The position numbers and the translations under genes are program-made. Positions 1-8,326 of a DNA stretch of 64,000 nt are shown piece by piece (the first letter of the stretch is position 1; each line of letters starts with the position of its first letter). Under the pieces are notes generated by a model. That model had not been told where the DNA came from and ran no database searches. It saw only the letters and a list, made by a program, of their open reading frames with translations. The DNA is taken from NCBI RefSeq assembly GCF_017814975.1, contig NZ_JAGIQA010000019.1, positions 62,001 through 126,000 of the forward strand, written 5' to 3'. Source of the DNA: Cupriavidus consociatus (GTDB taxonomy: Bacteria; Pseudomonadota; Gammaproteobacteria; Burkholderiales; Burkholderiaceae).

Positions 1-169
1 TGCAGGCCGCATGCTCGCATCCGGCGCCAGCCCGCCTATAGTAGAAGTGGATGTGGCGCACCGGGCGAAACGAGCCAACTGACTATTCGGCGCACTTGCG
101 CAAACCCGCCATCATCCGCCTGACCGATGTGCCCGGAGCCGCGCGGCGCCTGCCGAGGAGGTGTCGATC

Positions 170-403
170 ATGCGTTTTCCTACCGACCTGCACTTGAGGG
201 ACCTGGCCGGCCGGATTCACTGGCCGCATGGGTCGCACGCGAAGGGCGCGACGCCCATCACCCATCACCACACCTCGGATGAAGACGCCGAAGTTGCCAA
301 GGCCACCCTGTACGTCAGTACGGTGACGCTGGTGGTACTGCTGGTCGTGCTCGCGGCCATTGCTTTCGGTCAGGAGGCCATGCACTGGCTGGGTGTTCAT
401 TAG
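170..403 (+). CDS. small single-pass membrane protein of unknown function
   Basis: A 77-residue protein with a hydrophilic, His-containing N-terminal half and one strongly hydrophobic segment (about residues 47-65, rich in Val and Leu), followed by a short tail. It was not recognised as a named family. The ATG is chosen because GAGGAG lies about nine bases upstream; a GTG three codons earlier overlaps that ribosome binding site and is less likely. A strong forward terminator follows, so the gene is probably monocistronic or the last gene of an operon that begins outside the window. The single membrane segment is seen; the function is unknown. Confidence 0.6.
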   Translation: MRFPTDLHLRDLAGRIHWPHGSHAKGATPITHHHTSDEDAEVAKATLYVSTVTLVVLLVVLAAIAFGQEAMHWLGVH

Positions 404-438
404 ACGACCCGCCTGAAGCTGTTTGTCTCGCAGACCGG

Positions 439-469
439 CCGGCCCCCACAGTTCGTGGGGGCCGGTTTT
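439..469 (+). terminator. intrinsic terminator after the small membrane protein gene
   Basis: An 11-bp perfect GC-rich stem (CCGGCCCCCAC paired with GTGGGGGCCGG) with a five-base loop is followed by TTTTA. It lies between two convergent genes and best serves the forward one. Confidence 0.85.
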
Positions 470-484
470 ATTCCGGTGTCCGAT

Positions 485-844
485 TCAGGCCAGCAGCGGC
501 ACCACGTTCTCGGGCGGACGGCCGATGGCGGCGCGGCGGTTTCGAACGACCACGGGGCGCTGCAGCAGGATCGGATTATCGGCCACGGCGGCCAGCAGTT
601 CGGCATCGGTCAGGCCCGGATCGGCCAGGCCCAGTTCCGCGTACGGCGCCTCGTTGTCGCGGATCATCTCGCGCACCGGCACGCCCAGCATCGTGTTGAG
701 CTGGCGCAGCGTCGCCACGGACGGCGGGTTCTTCAGGTACTCGACGATTTCCACCGGCTCGCCCAGGCGCCCGGCGGCTTCCTCGACCATGGCAAGCGTC
801 TCGCGCGACTTGGAGCAGCGGGGGTTGTGGTAGATCGTGATCAT
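485..844 (-). CDS. arsC: ArsC-family arsenate reductase (glutaredoxin-coupled type)
   Basis: A 119-residue thioredoxin-fold protein of the ArsC/Spx/YffB family. The N-terminus carries NPRCSKSR with the candidate catalytic Cys10 in the position of E. coli ArsC Cys12, and conserved Arg residues follow (around Arg58 and Arg96). In this family the enzyme reduces arsenate to arsenite using glutathione and glutaredoxin. Length matches the family. AAAGGA sits a suitable distance upstream of the ATG. No arsenite pump or ArsR gene lies nearby, so an isolated housekeeping paralogue is plausible and the true substrate is uncertain. Confidence 0.85.
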   Translation of the reverse strand: MITIYHNPRCSKSRETLAMVEEAAGRLGEPVEIVEYLKNPPSVATLRQLNTMLGVPVREMIRDNEAPYAELGLADPGLTDAELLAAVADNPILLQRPVVVRNRRAAIGRPPENVVPLLA

Positions 845-1024
845 GGCAGGTGGTCCTTTCTTGTTGATGTCGCCCCACCCTGGGGCGGTGGCACTAATCC
901 GGTGCAAATCCAACGGCACTATATACAACACATCGGGCGGCGCGCAGGTACAAGGGAGCAAGTGTCGGGCACGCATCCTGCGTTGCCGCAAGTCCATGCA
1001 TCCGGCCACTGGCCCGCGCTCCCG

Positions 1025-1600
1025 ATGACTTCCGCCACCGCATCCCTCCGACCTGTCGCCGCGCGCAAGCCGTTCACGCTGCGCGACGCCACCACCTCTG
1101 ACGTCCCGGCCATCCACGCCATCTATGCGCACCATGTCCTGCACGGCCGCGCTTCCTTCGAGGAAGTGCCGCCGACCGTTGACGACATGCAGCTGCGCTT
1201 CGCCGAGGTGCGCCGCAAGCACCTGCCCTACCTGGTCGCCGAGCGCGATGGCGCGGTGCTGGGCTACGCCTATGCGTCGGCCTACCGCACCCGCAGCGCC
1301 TACCGCTTCGCCATCGAGGACTCGATCTATATCGACCACCGCTGCGTTGGCGAGGGCCTGGGACAGGCGCTGCTCGCCGGGCTGGTGGCGCGGTGCGAAA
1401 CCGGCCTGTGGCGCCAGATGGTCGCGGTGATCGCCTGTACCGCCAGCGGTGAAGGCGCCGGCTCGCTGGCGGTGCATGAGCGGCTGGGCTTTCGCACCGT
1501 GGGACGGCTGGAAGCGGTCGGCTTCAAGCATGGGCAGTGGATCGATACGGTATTGATGCAGCGGATGCTGGGGGCCGGGGCGGATACGCTGCCGGAGTAG
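1025..1600 (+). CDS. GNAT acetyltransferase, phosphinothricin acetyltransferase-like
   Basis: A 191-residue single GNAT domain protein. The acetyl-CoA binding signature appears as RCVGEGLGQALL (about residues 106-117), preceded by an EDSIYID beta-4 strand and followed by an HERLGF segment typical of the PAT/bar branch. This family N-acetylates small amines such as phosphinothricin, methionine sulfoximine or similar amino acid analogues. The start chosen removes an open upstream extension that has no homology-like character. Ends at a strong bidirectional terminator. The real substrate cannot be told from sequence. Confidence 0.8.
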   Translation: MTSATASLRPVAARKPFTLRDATTSDVPAIHAIYAHHVLHGRASFEEVPPTVDDMQLRFAEVRRKHLPYLVAERDGAVLGYAYASAYRTRSAYRFAIEDSIYIDHRCVGEGLGQALLAGLVARCETGLWRQMVAVIACTASGEGAGSLAVHERLGFRTVGRLEAVGFKHGQWIDTVLMQRMLGAGADTLPE

Positions 1601-1640
1601 GCGGCAGCCGCCGCCGCGATTCCATCCCTTTCGCTTATAA

Positions 1641-1670
1641 AAAAAGCCACGGCCAAAGCCGTGGCTTTTT
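1641..1670. terminator. bidirectional intrinsic terminator
   Basis: A 13-bp perfect stem (AAAAAGCCACGGC and its complement) around a CAAA loop has an A-run on the left and a T-run on the right. It can therefore end both the forward acetyltransferase transcript and the reverse M20 peptidase transcript, which converge here. Confidence 0.9.
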
Positions 1671-1710
1671 CTGTCGCCGATCCGTCACCGGCGCAGAGAT
1701 TCCTGTCCGC

Positions 1711-2979
1711 TTACTTCATCAGGTCCGACAAGGCCAGCGCCACCACCTTGGTCGCACGGTTCAGGTCGTTCAGGCGCAGGTTCTCGTCCGAGTTATGGCC
1801 GCGCGCTTCCATCAGCGTGCGCGGGCCGGCACCGTACAGCACGGTCGGGATGCCGCGCTTGGTGTAGTGGCGGGCGTCGGTGTAGAGCGGCACGCCCTGC
1901 ACCGGGATTTCCACGCCGAACACCGACTCGGCACGGCTCTTCAGCGCGCCGATCAGCTTTTCCACGCCCGGCAGTTCGGACAGCGGCTCGGCCAGGATGA
2001 TGCGCTCGACCTTCACTTCGATGCCCGGGCGGTCCTTGGCGGCCTTCTCGACCACAGCGCGGATCTCGCCTTCGGCGTCGAAGCCGATTTCCTCGGGGAT
2101 CATGCGGCGGTCGACGCGGAAGGTCACCAGGTCCGGCACCACGTTGGTGTTGATGCCGCCCTTGATCAGGCCGACGTTCAGCGTGGCGGTGTCGATGCCC
2201 GGCACCTTCGACTTGCGCGTGGCCAGCTCGGCGCGCAGGCCGTAGATCGCCTGCAGGATATGGGTGGCGGCCTCGATCGCGTCCACGCCTGTGTGCGGCA
2301 TGGCAGCGTGGCCCTGCTTGCCCTTGACCGTCACTTCGACGTGCAGGCAGCCGTTGTGCGACGAGGTGATGCCGTACGAGAAGCCGGCCGAGATGGCGTA
2401 GTCGGCCTTGCTCAGGTTGTTGTCGAGCAGGAACTTGGGACCGATGTCGCCACCGGTTTCCTCGTCATAGGTGAACTGCAGCTCGACCGCGCCGTTGATC
2501 TTCGCGCCCTGCTTCTCGGCTTCCATCAGCGCCAGCACGGCGTAGGTGTAGGTGGCGAAGTCCGACTTGGAGACTGCCACGCCGCGGCCGTACATGACCG
2601 GGCCGTGTTCGCTGTCGGCGACCTCGCCGCCGTATGGGTCCTTGGTCCAGCCCAGGCCCGGGGGCACCACGTCGCCGTGGGCGTTCATGGCGATGGTCGG
2701 GCCGCCCGTGCCGAACTGCTTGCGCACGATCAGGTTGGTGGCGCTGATCATGCCGGCGGCCTTCACCTGCGCGTCGGGCACCTTGTGCGCCTCCACCGTG
2801 AAGCCCAGGCCCTCCAGCAGTTCCGTGGCGCGCTTGCCGTGGGCATCGCAATCGCCGGCGGGGTTGTCCGAAGGCACCTTGACCAGCTCGGCCAGGAAAG
2901 CTTCCTGCTGCGGGCGGTGCTGGTCGATGAACTGCGTCAGCGTGGTTTCGATGGGGTTCATATTGTCTCGTGCGGTCAT
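1711..2979 (-). CDS. M20-family metallopeptidase (ArgE/DapE-like amidohydrolase)
   Basis: A 422-residue di-zinc hydrolase of the M20 family. The first metal ligands are in NAHGDVVPP (His101, Asp103), a second conserved Asp follows GRGVAVSKSD (Asp140), and the general base pair sits in YDEETGG (Glu173/Glu174). A dimerisation domain occupies the middle third. Family members cleave N-acyl or peptide bonds (acetylornithine, succinyl-diaminopimelate, dipeptides); none can be chosen here. It lies 53 bases downstream of the allantoate-amidohydrolase-like gene on the same strand, so the two are probably co-transcribed, suggesting a role in amide nitrogen salvage. An alternative ATG six codons in is possible. 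Confidence 0.8.
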   Translation of the reverse strand: MTARDNMNPIETTLTQFIDQHRPQQEAFLAELVKVPSDNPAGDCDAHGKRATELLEGLGFTVEAHKVPDAQVKAAGMISATNLIVRKQFGTGGPTIAMNAHGDVVPPGLGWTKDPYGGEVADSEHGPVMYGRGVAVSKSDFATYTYAVLALMEAEKQGAKINGAVELQFTYDEETGGDIGPKFLLDNNLSKADYAISAGFSYGITSSHNGCLHVEVTVKGKQGHAAMPHTGVDAIEAATHILQAIYGLRAELATRKSKVPGIDTATLNVGLIKGGINTNVVPDLVTFRVDRRMIPEEIGFDAEGEIRAVVEKAAKDRPGIEVKVERIILAEPLSELPGVEKLIGALKSRAESVFGVEIPVQGVPLYTDARHYTKRGIPTVLYGAGPRTLMEARGHNSDENLRLNDLNRATKVVALALSDLMK

Positions 2980-3032
2980 GACTTGTTCTCGTAACTTCTC
3001 AGGAGGGTTCGGGTGGGGTTCCGGGCGCGGGC

Positions 3033-4310
3033 TTACTGCTGCCGGAAGTGCTCGACGAAATCGCTGAACACCCGCGCGGACAGTGCTGCGTCCTCGGCGG
3101 TCATGGTTTCGGTGGGATGGTGGCTGATGCCGCCGTTGCCGCAGCGCACGAACAGCATGGCGACATCGGCGATGGCGGCAATGGCCATGGAGTCATGGCC
3201 GGCACCGGACGGCAGATGGCGCACCGGCACGCCCTGGCGGGCGATGGCGGCGGCCCATTGCTCTTGCAGCCATGGGGCGCACGGCACGCTGTTCGCCTCG
3301 TGGGTCTTGCGTACTTGCACGCGCACGTTGCGGCGTGCGCACACGCTTTCGATCTCGGCCAGCACGTCATTGACGGCGGCCTCGCGCTCGGCGTCGATGC
3401 CCGAGCGAATGTCAATGGAGAACACCGCATGGCCCGGCACCACGTTGGTGGCGCCATTGGGCACATTGAACTGGCCGACGGTACCGACCAGGCCCGGCTT
3501 GCCGCCGCAGCGCTTCTCGATGAACAGGCCGATTTCGGCACCGGCCATGGCGGCATCGCGGCGCATGTCCATCGGCACCGTGCCGGCGTGGCCGGCCAGG
3601 CCTTCCAGCTCGACGATAAAGCGCGTGGCGCCGGAGATTGCGGTGACCACGCCGACCGGCAGGCCCTCGTTCAGCAGCACCGGACCTTGCTCGATGTGCA
3701 CCTCGATGAAGGCCGCGACCTTGGTGCGCTCATGCCTGGCGGCAGGCAGCTCGGCGGCGTCGAAGCCAGCCTCGCGCATCACTTCACGCATGGTCTTGCC
3801 GCTGTCGTCGACGTTGTCCAGCACCTTGTTGTCGAAGGTGCCGGCAATGGCGCGGCTGCCGAGCAGCGTGGCCTTGAAGCGCACGCCCTCTTCCTCGGCA
3901 AAGCCGACCACCTCGAGCGCGAACGGGAAGCGCTTGCCCTGGCGGTTCCACTCGGCCACGCACGCGATCGGCAGGATCACGCCCAGATTGCCGTCATAGC
4001 GGCCCGCGTCGCGTACGGTGTCGAAATGCGAGCCGGTGAGCAGGGCCGGCGCGTCGGGCGTGGTGCCCTCGTAGCGGCCGATCACGTTGCCGGCGGCATC
4101 GCGCCGCACGGTCATGCCGGCCTGCTGCATCCATTCGGTCAGCTGGGCGGCGGCGCCGTGATGGGCCTCGGTCAGGTAGGTGCGGGTGAGCATGCCGGGT
4201 TGCTCGGTGTGGACGGCCAGGGCATCGGCCCAGGCCATGATGCGCGTGCCTACCTCTGCGGCTGCCGGCGCGGCTGTCGGCATACTGGCCGACGACGGAT
4301 TTGCTGCCAT
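3033..4310 (-). CDS. allC: allantoate amidohydrolase-like M20 zinc hydrolase
   Basis: A 425-residue member of the AllC/HyuC branch of M20 hydrolases, which release ammonia and carbamoyl groups from ureides. Visible motifs are GSHFDTV (His95), AGRYDGNLG (Asp106), AEEEGVRF (Glu pair near 140), EVHIEQGP, a GHAGTVPM lid segment and a C-terminal ISHHPTE. The RYDG and GFAEEEG forms resemble Pseudomonas-type allantoate amidohydrolases more than N-carbamoyl amino acid hydrolases, but the latter cannot be excluded. CAGGAGA precedes the ATG; an open frame extending far upstream is ignored. If allantoate is the substrate, the products (ureidoglycine/ureidoglycolate, ammonia) lead to glyoxylate, the substrate of the gcl cluster further along. 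Confidence 0.7.
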   Translation of the reverse strand: MAANPSSASMPTAAPAAAEVGTRIMAWADALAVHTEQPGMLTRTYLTEAHHGAAAQLTEWMQQAGMTVRRDAAGNVIGRYEGTTPDAPALLTGSHFDTVRDAGRYDGNLGVILPIACVAEWNRQGKRFPFALEVVGFAEEEGVRFKATLLGSRAIAGTFDNKVLDNVDDSGKTMREVMREAGFDAAELPAARHERTKVAAFIEVHIEQGPVLLNEGLPVGVVTAISGATRFIVELEGLAGHAGTVPMDMRRDAAMAGAEIGLFIEKRCGGKPGLVGTVGQFNVPNGATNVVPGHAVFSIDIRSGIDAEREAAVNDVLAEIESVCARRNVRVQVRKTHEANSVPCAPWLQEQWAAAIARQGVPVRHLPSGAGHDSMAIAAIADVAMLFVRCGNGGISHHPTETMTAEDAALSARVFSDFVEHFRQQ

Positions 4311-4709
4311 GCGTGTCTCCTGCTGCTGGATATGCGTGAAAGCCGCGGCGGCGTGGCTGGCGGGGTGCCAGTGCGGGCGGGGCGCCCATGGCCGAAGCTC
4401 TATTCTGTGCGATTCATGGTAGCACAGTGAATTCAAAAATTGCATACAAAAATGATATGCACTATATTCGGTTCCACGTTCAGACAATCCGCTGCGGACA
4501 ATCCGGTCCGGACAACGGATTGCGTGGGTTCCGCCCCAACAGGGGGCTGTCCGCGCGGTGGCGTGCTCCAGACCCGGAGCGCTGCCCGAAAGAACGTTAG
4601 GCCGGCAGCCCACCCAGCCGTCAGAGCAGTACGGGGCCGCCGGTGATTCCTGGATCGAAATGGGCCAGCCAGCGCACCTGCGCAGGACCGGTCCGGCACG
4701 GAGACAACC
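4311..4709. other. divergent intergenic control region between allC-like gene and dctA
   Basis: About 400 bases without a gene, separating divergently transcribed genes. It is AT-rich near 4430-4470, where a dyad and likely promoter elements lie. Three related copies of a GGACAA(T/C)CG-like word occur at about 4483-4518, ending in a GTCCGGAC palindrome, and could be a second regulator site. No RNA gene is recognised. Confidence 0.5.
4438..4461. promoter_or_regulatory. candidate GntR-type operator
   Basis: An inverted repeat TGCATA-N9-TATGCA overlaps the decamer AATTGCATAC. Words of the type TTGnATACAA are typical of GntR/FCD operators, and a GntR/FCD gene lies two genes away. The same decamer recurs upstream of gcl. 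Binding is inferred. Confidence 0.45.
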
Positions 4710-6116
4710 ATGCAGCACGCAGTTCCCTCGCAGCACCGCCCGGGCACACCACGCCTTCACACCCGCTTTACCCGCTCGCTGTTCGGCCAGGTGCTGATCG
4801 CCCTGGTGATCGGCACGGCACTCGGCCTTGCCTTCCCCGAGTTCGCCGCCAAGCTCAAGCCGCTCGGCGACGCCTTTATCAAGCTGATCAAGATGCTGAT
4901 CGGCCCGATCGTGTTCTGCGTGGTGGTGGCCGGCATCTGCGGCGCCGGCGAGCTGAAGAAGGTTGGCCGCGTCGGCATCAAGGCGGTGGTGTATTTCGAG
5001 ATCGTCACCACCATCGCGCTGGCGCTGGGCATCCTGCTGGCTTATGTGTTCCAGCCCGGCGTCGGCATGAACGTGGATCCGCGCTCGCTCGACGCGTCGG
5101 CCATTGCCGGCTTTATCGACAACGCCACCAAGGTCAAGGACCAGGGCACCGTCGACTTCCTGCTCAAGCTGATTCCCAATACCGTGTTCGGCGCCTTTGC
5201 CAACGGTGACGTGCTGCAGGTGCTGCTGGTGTCGATCTTGTTCGGTTGCGCGCTGTCGCTGGTGGGCGAGCCGGGCCGGCCGCTGGTCAGGCTGATCGAC
5301 ACCTTCTCGCACACGCTGTTCAAGATGATGGGCTTCATCATCAAGCTGGCGCCGCTGGGCGTGCTGGGGGCGGTGGCCTTTACCGTGGGCAAGTACGGCA
5401 TCGGCTCGCTCAAGCAGCTGGGCTTCCTGGTGTTCCTGTTCTACGGCGCGGTCATTATCTTCGTGCTGGTGGTGCTGGGCACGATCATGCGCGTGTGCGG
5501 CTTCTCGGTGATCAAGCTGATCCGCTACCTGCGCGCCGAGCTGCTGGTGGTGCTGGGCACGGCCTCGTCCGACAGCGTGCTGCCGCAGGTGATGAAGAAG
5601 CTGGAGTTCATGGGTATCAAGAAGTCGGTGGTGGGCCTGGTGATCCCGACCGGCTACTCGTTCAACCTGGATGCGTTCTCGATCTACCTGACGCTGGCGG
5701 CGGTATTCATCGCGCAGGCGACCAACACGCCGCTGGCGTTGGGCGACCTGCTCGGCATCCTGGCGGTGGCGCTGGTCACCTCCAAGGGCGCGCACGGCAT
5801 CCCGGGCTCGGCCATCGTGATCCTGGCGGCGACGCTGTCGGCGCATCCGGCAATCCCGGCGATCGGCCTGGTGCTGGTGCTGTCGGTGGACTGGTTCATC
5901 GGCATCGCGCGCGCGCTCGGCAACCTGATCGGCAACTGCGTGGCGACCGTGGTGGTGGCGGCATGGGAAAAGGATATCGACCGCGAACGGGCGCGCGGCG
6001 TGCTCAACGGCACGATCGAGGCGACCGACCTGGATGCCGGCCTCGCCGCCATGGCGGATGACACTGCTGTGGCCGGTTCGCCCGCCGCCGTGCCGGGGGC
6101 TGCCGCGGGACGCTAG
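4710..6116 (+). CDS. dctA: C4-dicarboxylate:cation symporter, DctA family
   Basis: A 468-residue polytopic inner membrane protein of the DAACS family, which imports succinate, fumarate, malate and similar acids with protons or sodium. Family landmarks are present: the first helix after a short basic N-terminus, a small-residue-rich re-entrant loop (TASSDSVLPQ, where E. coli DctA has SSSES), the substrate motif GYSFNLDAFSIYLT, the segment FIAQATN, and HGIPGSA in the second re-entrant loop. A GGAGA site precedes the ATG. The C-terminal 40 residues are Ala-rich and probably cytoplasmic. The neighbouring GntR gene 48 bases downstream suggests local control; a related substrate such as a ureide-derived or hydroxy acid is possible. 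Confidence 0.85.
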   Translation: MQHAVPSQHRPGTPRLHTRFTRSLFGQVLIALVIGTALGLAFPEFAAKLKPLGDAFIKLIKMLIGPIVFCVVVAGICGAGELKKVGRVGIKAVVYFEIVTTIALALGILLAYVFQPGVGMNVDPRSLDASAIAGFIDNATKVKDQGTVDFLLKLIPNTVFGAFANGDVLQVLLVSILFGCALSLVGEPGRPLVRLIDTFSHTLFKMMGFIIKLAPLGVLGAVAFTVGKYGIGSLKQLGFLVFLFYGAVIIFVLVVLGTIMRVCGFSVIKLIRYLRAELLVVLGTASSDSVLPQVMKKLEFMGIKKSVVGLVIPTGYSFNLDAFSIYLTLAAVFIAQATNTPLALGDLLGILAVALVTSKGAHGIPGSAIVILAATLSAHPAIPAIGLVLVLSVDWFIGIARALGNLIGNCVATVVVAAWEKDIDRERARGVLNGTIEATDLDAGLAAMADDTAVAGSPAAVPGAAAGR

Positions 6117-6164
6117 AATCACGGCATCTCCCCCAACGCGCAGCCCCTGCGCAAGTGCGCTGCC

Positions 6165-6857
6165 ATGCCCGAGCATATCGATCCCGACATGACCGCTGAA
6201 GCGATCGCTGACGACATCGTCGCGGCGATCGTCTCGCACCGCCTCCCGCCCGGCACCAAGCTGCGCGAGGAGGCGCTGGCCAGCGTCTACCGCGTCAGCC
6301 GCACCAAGGTGCGCGCGGCGCTGCTGATGCTGAGCAAGGACAAGGTCATCCAGATCGTGCCGGACAAGGGGGCGTTCGTCGCCAAGCCCAGCGCGGAGGA
6401 AGCGCGCGAGGTCTTCGCCGTGCGGCGCATCCTGGAAGCGGCGCTGGCGCGCGAGTTCGTCGCCAGGGCAACCGCGGCCGACTACAAGCGCATCGACAAA
6501 CACCTGGCCGCCGAGCGCAAGTCGCTCGGCGGCAACGACGCGCAGATCCGCACCCGGCTGCTCGGCGATTTCCATATCGTGCTGGCCGAGGTGGTCGGCA
6601 ACGGCGTGCTGACCGAGATGATGCGCGAACTGTCCGCGCGCAGCGCGGTCATCACCATGCTGTACCAGTCCCGGCGCGATGCGGCATGCTCGTCGGACGA
6701 GCATCGCGAATTCATCGAGGCGGCGCGCGCGGGCGATGCCGAGCGCGCCGTCACGCTGATGGTGGACCACCTCAGCCATGTCGAAAGCGCGCTGCATTTC
6801 GAGGAAACGGCGCCGGTGGCGCGAGGCAAGGACCTGGTCGCGGCGCTGCTGGCGTAG
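6165..6857 (+). CDS. GntR-family transcriptional regulator, FCD subfamily
   Basis: A 230-residue regulator with an N-terminal winged helix (about residues 8-75, including PPGTKLREEALA and RVSRTKVRAALLML) and an all-helical FCD ligand-binding domain (about 90-215) with the usual His/Asp metal-site pattern (for example DFHIVLAEVVGN and DEHREFIEAARAGD). FCD regulators respond to small carboxylates. Its position directly after dctA, near an operator-like dyad in the dctA/allC-like intergenic region, suggests it controls those genes. No good ribosome binding site is visible before the ATG, so translational coupling to dctA or a downstream start is possible. Confidence 0.85.
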   Translation: MPEHIDPDMTAEAIADDIVAAIVSHRLPPGTKLREEALASVYRVSRTKVRAALLMLSKDKVIQIVPDKGAFVAKPSAEEAREVFAVRRILEAALAREFVARATAADYKRIDKHLAAERKSLGGNDAQIRTRLLGDFHIVLAEVVGNGVLTEMMRELSARSAVITMLYQSRRDAACSSDEHREFIEAARAGDAERAVTLMVDHLSHVESALHFEETAPVARGKDLVAALLA

Positions 6858-6997
6858 GACCAGGGCTGGCCGTTGGCCAGCGCTTGACGTGAGTCAAAGC
6901 GGCCTGTGCCGCGCCCGGGCACACTTGTCCTCGCCATGAAGACGCGGGGGCGCACTTCATGAGCACTCCGCCTTTCGCGCATCATCGCCGGAAGGCC

Positions 6998-7034
6998 GCC
7001 CGCACGCTGCAACGGTGTGCGGGCTTTCTTTTTT
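6998..7034 (+). terminator. intrinsic terminator downstream of the GntR gene
   Basis: GCCCGCAC pairs with GTGCGGGC around an eleven-base loop and is followed by TTTCTTTTTT. It most likely ends the dctA-GntR transcript. Confidence 0.75.
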
Positions 7035-7321
7035 CTGAGGGCTGGCTTTTGCGGCGCCGAGCATCGTTGGCCCGCGGGTCCTCGCGACCAATGCCGCAGC
7101 GCGGCAAATTCCCTTTCCCGCCAATCACTTGCGCAAGCGCGCGCGGCTGCAATGCCGTGCGGGATCGCGCACATTGACGCACGACTTCCCTCTCATCGCT
7201 GACGAAACGCGGTCATAACCGAATGCATGCTTCGGGTTAGGATCGCGAGGGCCCAACACAGAGGCCGGCGCCGCGGCATCGCCGCGGACGCGCACCAGAA
7301 CAACCGTCATGGAGACCCATC

Positions 7322-7393
7322 ATGCGTGATCGCACTGCGCCCGCGCGGCCGTCCGGCCTGCGTTCGCACCCTCTCCCGGTTTTCGTTTCCTGA
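7322..7393 (+). CDS. possible 23-codon leader peptide upstream of the SDR gene
   Basis: A 23-residue reading frame (starting MRDRTAPARP) is preceded by GGAGA at good spacing and lies 78 bases before the SDR start. A GCAGG/CCTGC hairpin follows it. It has no recognisable similarity and may be fortuitous. If translated, it could act as a leader affecting the downstream operon. Confidence 0.25.
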   Translation: MRDRTAPARPSGLRSHPLPVFVS

Positions 7394-7471
7394 GCGGCAC
7401 CTTCGCAGGCACCCTGCCTGCGGATGCAGACGCCCCTCGCATTGCCTGACCATCGATCAAAAGGACGACCC

Positions 7472-8275
7472 ATGCCCAGTGCCTTCCGCGCAGACGCCTT
7501 TGCCGGCAAAACCGTTTTCATCGCCGGCGCTTCTTCCGGCATCAACCTCGGCATCGCGCACGGCTTCGCCCGCGCCGGCGCGAAGCTGGCGCTGATCAGC
7601 CGCACCGAGGACCGCATCCGGGCCGCCGCCGACGGCATCGCCGCCGCGGGCGGGACCGCGATCGGCATGGCGGCCGACGTGCGCGACTATGCCGCGCTGG
7701 AGGCGGCACTGGCGCGCACGCGCCAGGAGCTGGGTCCGATCGACGTGGTGATCTCTGGCGCCGCCGGCAACTTCCTCGCGCCGGTAGTTGGCATGTCGGC
7801 CAATGCGTTCAAGACCGTGGTCGACATCGACCTGCTCGGCACCTTCAACGTGTTCCGCGCCAGCTTCGATTACCTGAGCAAGCCGGGCGCATCGCTGATC
7901 GCCATCACCGCGCCGCAGGGCGTCAACGCCATGATGTTCCAGGCCCACGCCTGCGCCGCCAAGGCCGGCATCAACATGCTGATCAAGTGCCTGGCGATGG
8001 AATGGGGCCCGGCCGGCGTGCGCGTCAACGGCATCTCGCCCGGCCCGATCGCCGATACCGAAGGCATGGCGCGGCTGGCGCCGACGCCCGAAGTGGAGGC
8101 GCGCTACAAGGCCCGGCTGGCGCTGCGCGACTACGGCACCAAGGACGATATCGCAGATGCCGCCATGTACCTGAGCAGCGACAACGCGCACTTCGTCACC
8201 GGCACCATCCTCGACTGCGATGGCGGCAGCAAGCTGGGCGACGCGTCGGCCGATGCGCTCAAGCCCATGCGCTGA
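7472..8275 (+). CDS. SDR oxidoreductase resembling 2,4-dienoyl-CoA reductase (DECR2 type)
   Basis: A 267-residue Rossmann-fold SDR. The nucleotide loop reads AGASSGIN, the third strand has GAAGNFLAP, and the active-site region is MMFQAHACAAKAGINML followed by AMEWGP and SPGPIADTEGM. The GAAGNF and AMEWGP...GPIxxTEG blocks match peroxisomal-type 2,4-dienoyl-CoA reductases, which use NADPH to remove conjugated double bonds during oxidation of unsaturated fatty acids. As in that branch, the usual SDR catalytic Tyr is missing while the Lys (in AAKAG) remains. AAAGGA precedes the chosen ATG; an upstream ATG in frame lacks one. It starts an apparent operon with two crotonases and an acyl-CoA synthetase, consistent with the assignment. 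Confidence 0.75.
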   Translation: MPSAFRADAFAGKTVFIAGASSGINLGIAHGFARAGAKLALISRTEDRIRAAADGIAAAGGTAIGMAADVRDYAALEAALARTRQELGPIDVVISGAAGNFLAPVVGMSANAFKTVVDIDLLGTFNVFRASFDYLSKPGASLIAITAPQGVNAMMFQAHACAAKAGINMLIKCLAMEWGPAGVRVNGISPGPIADTEGMARLAPTPEVEARYKARLALRDYGTKDDIADAAMYLSSDNAHFVTGTILDCDGGSKLGDASADALKPMR

Positions 8276-8326
8276 GACAAGACCCAAACCACAAAAGCAT
8301 CCACAACGATTCATGGAGATCCGACA

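Larger units (their letters stand above)
6858..7471. other. long intergenic region upstream of the acyl-CoA cluster
   Basis: Just over 600 bases with no convincing full-length gene. It contains an intrinsic terminator near its left end, an imperfect inverted repeat (AACCGAA, seven-base spacer, TTCGGGTT) near 7217-7239 that could be an operator for a TetR-type regulator, and a short open reading frame with a good ribosome binding site listed separately. Confidence 0.4.

Noticed and set aside
3033..6797. Reading frame of over 1200 codons running from the allC-like gene leftwards through dctA on the reverse strand
   Set aside because: Only the 425 residues after the ATG with a ribosome binding site look like protein. 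The rest is His/Arg/Gln-rich antisense of dctA and the GntR gene, a normal artefact at high GC.
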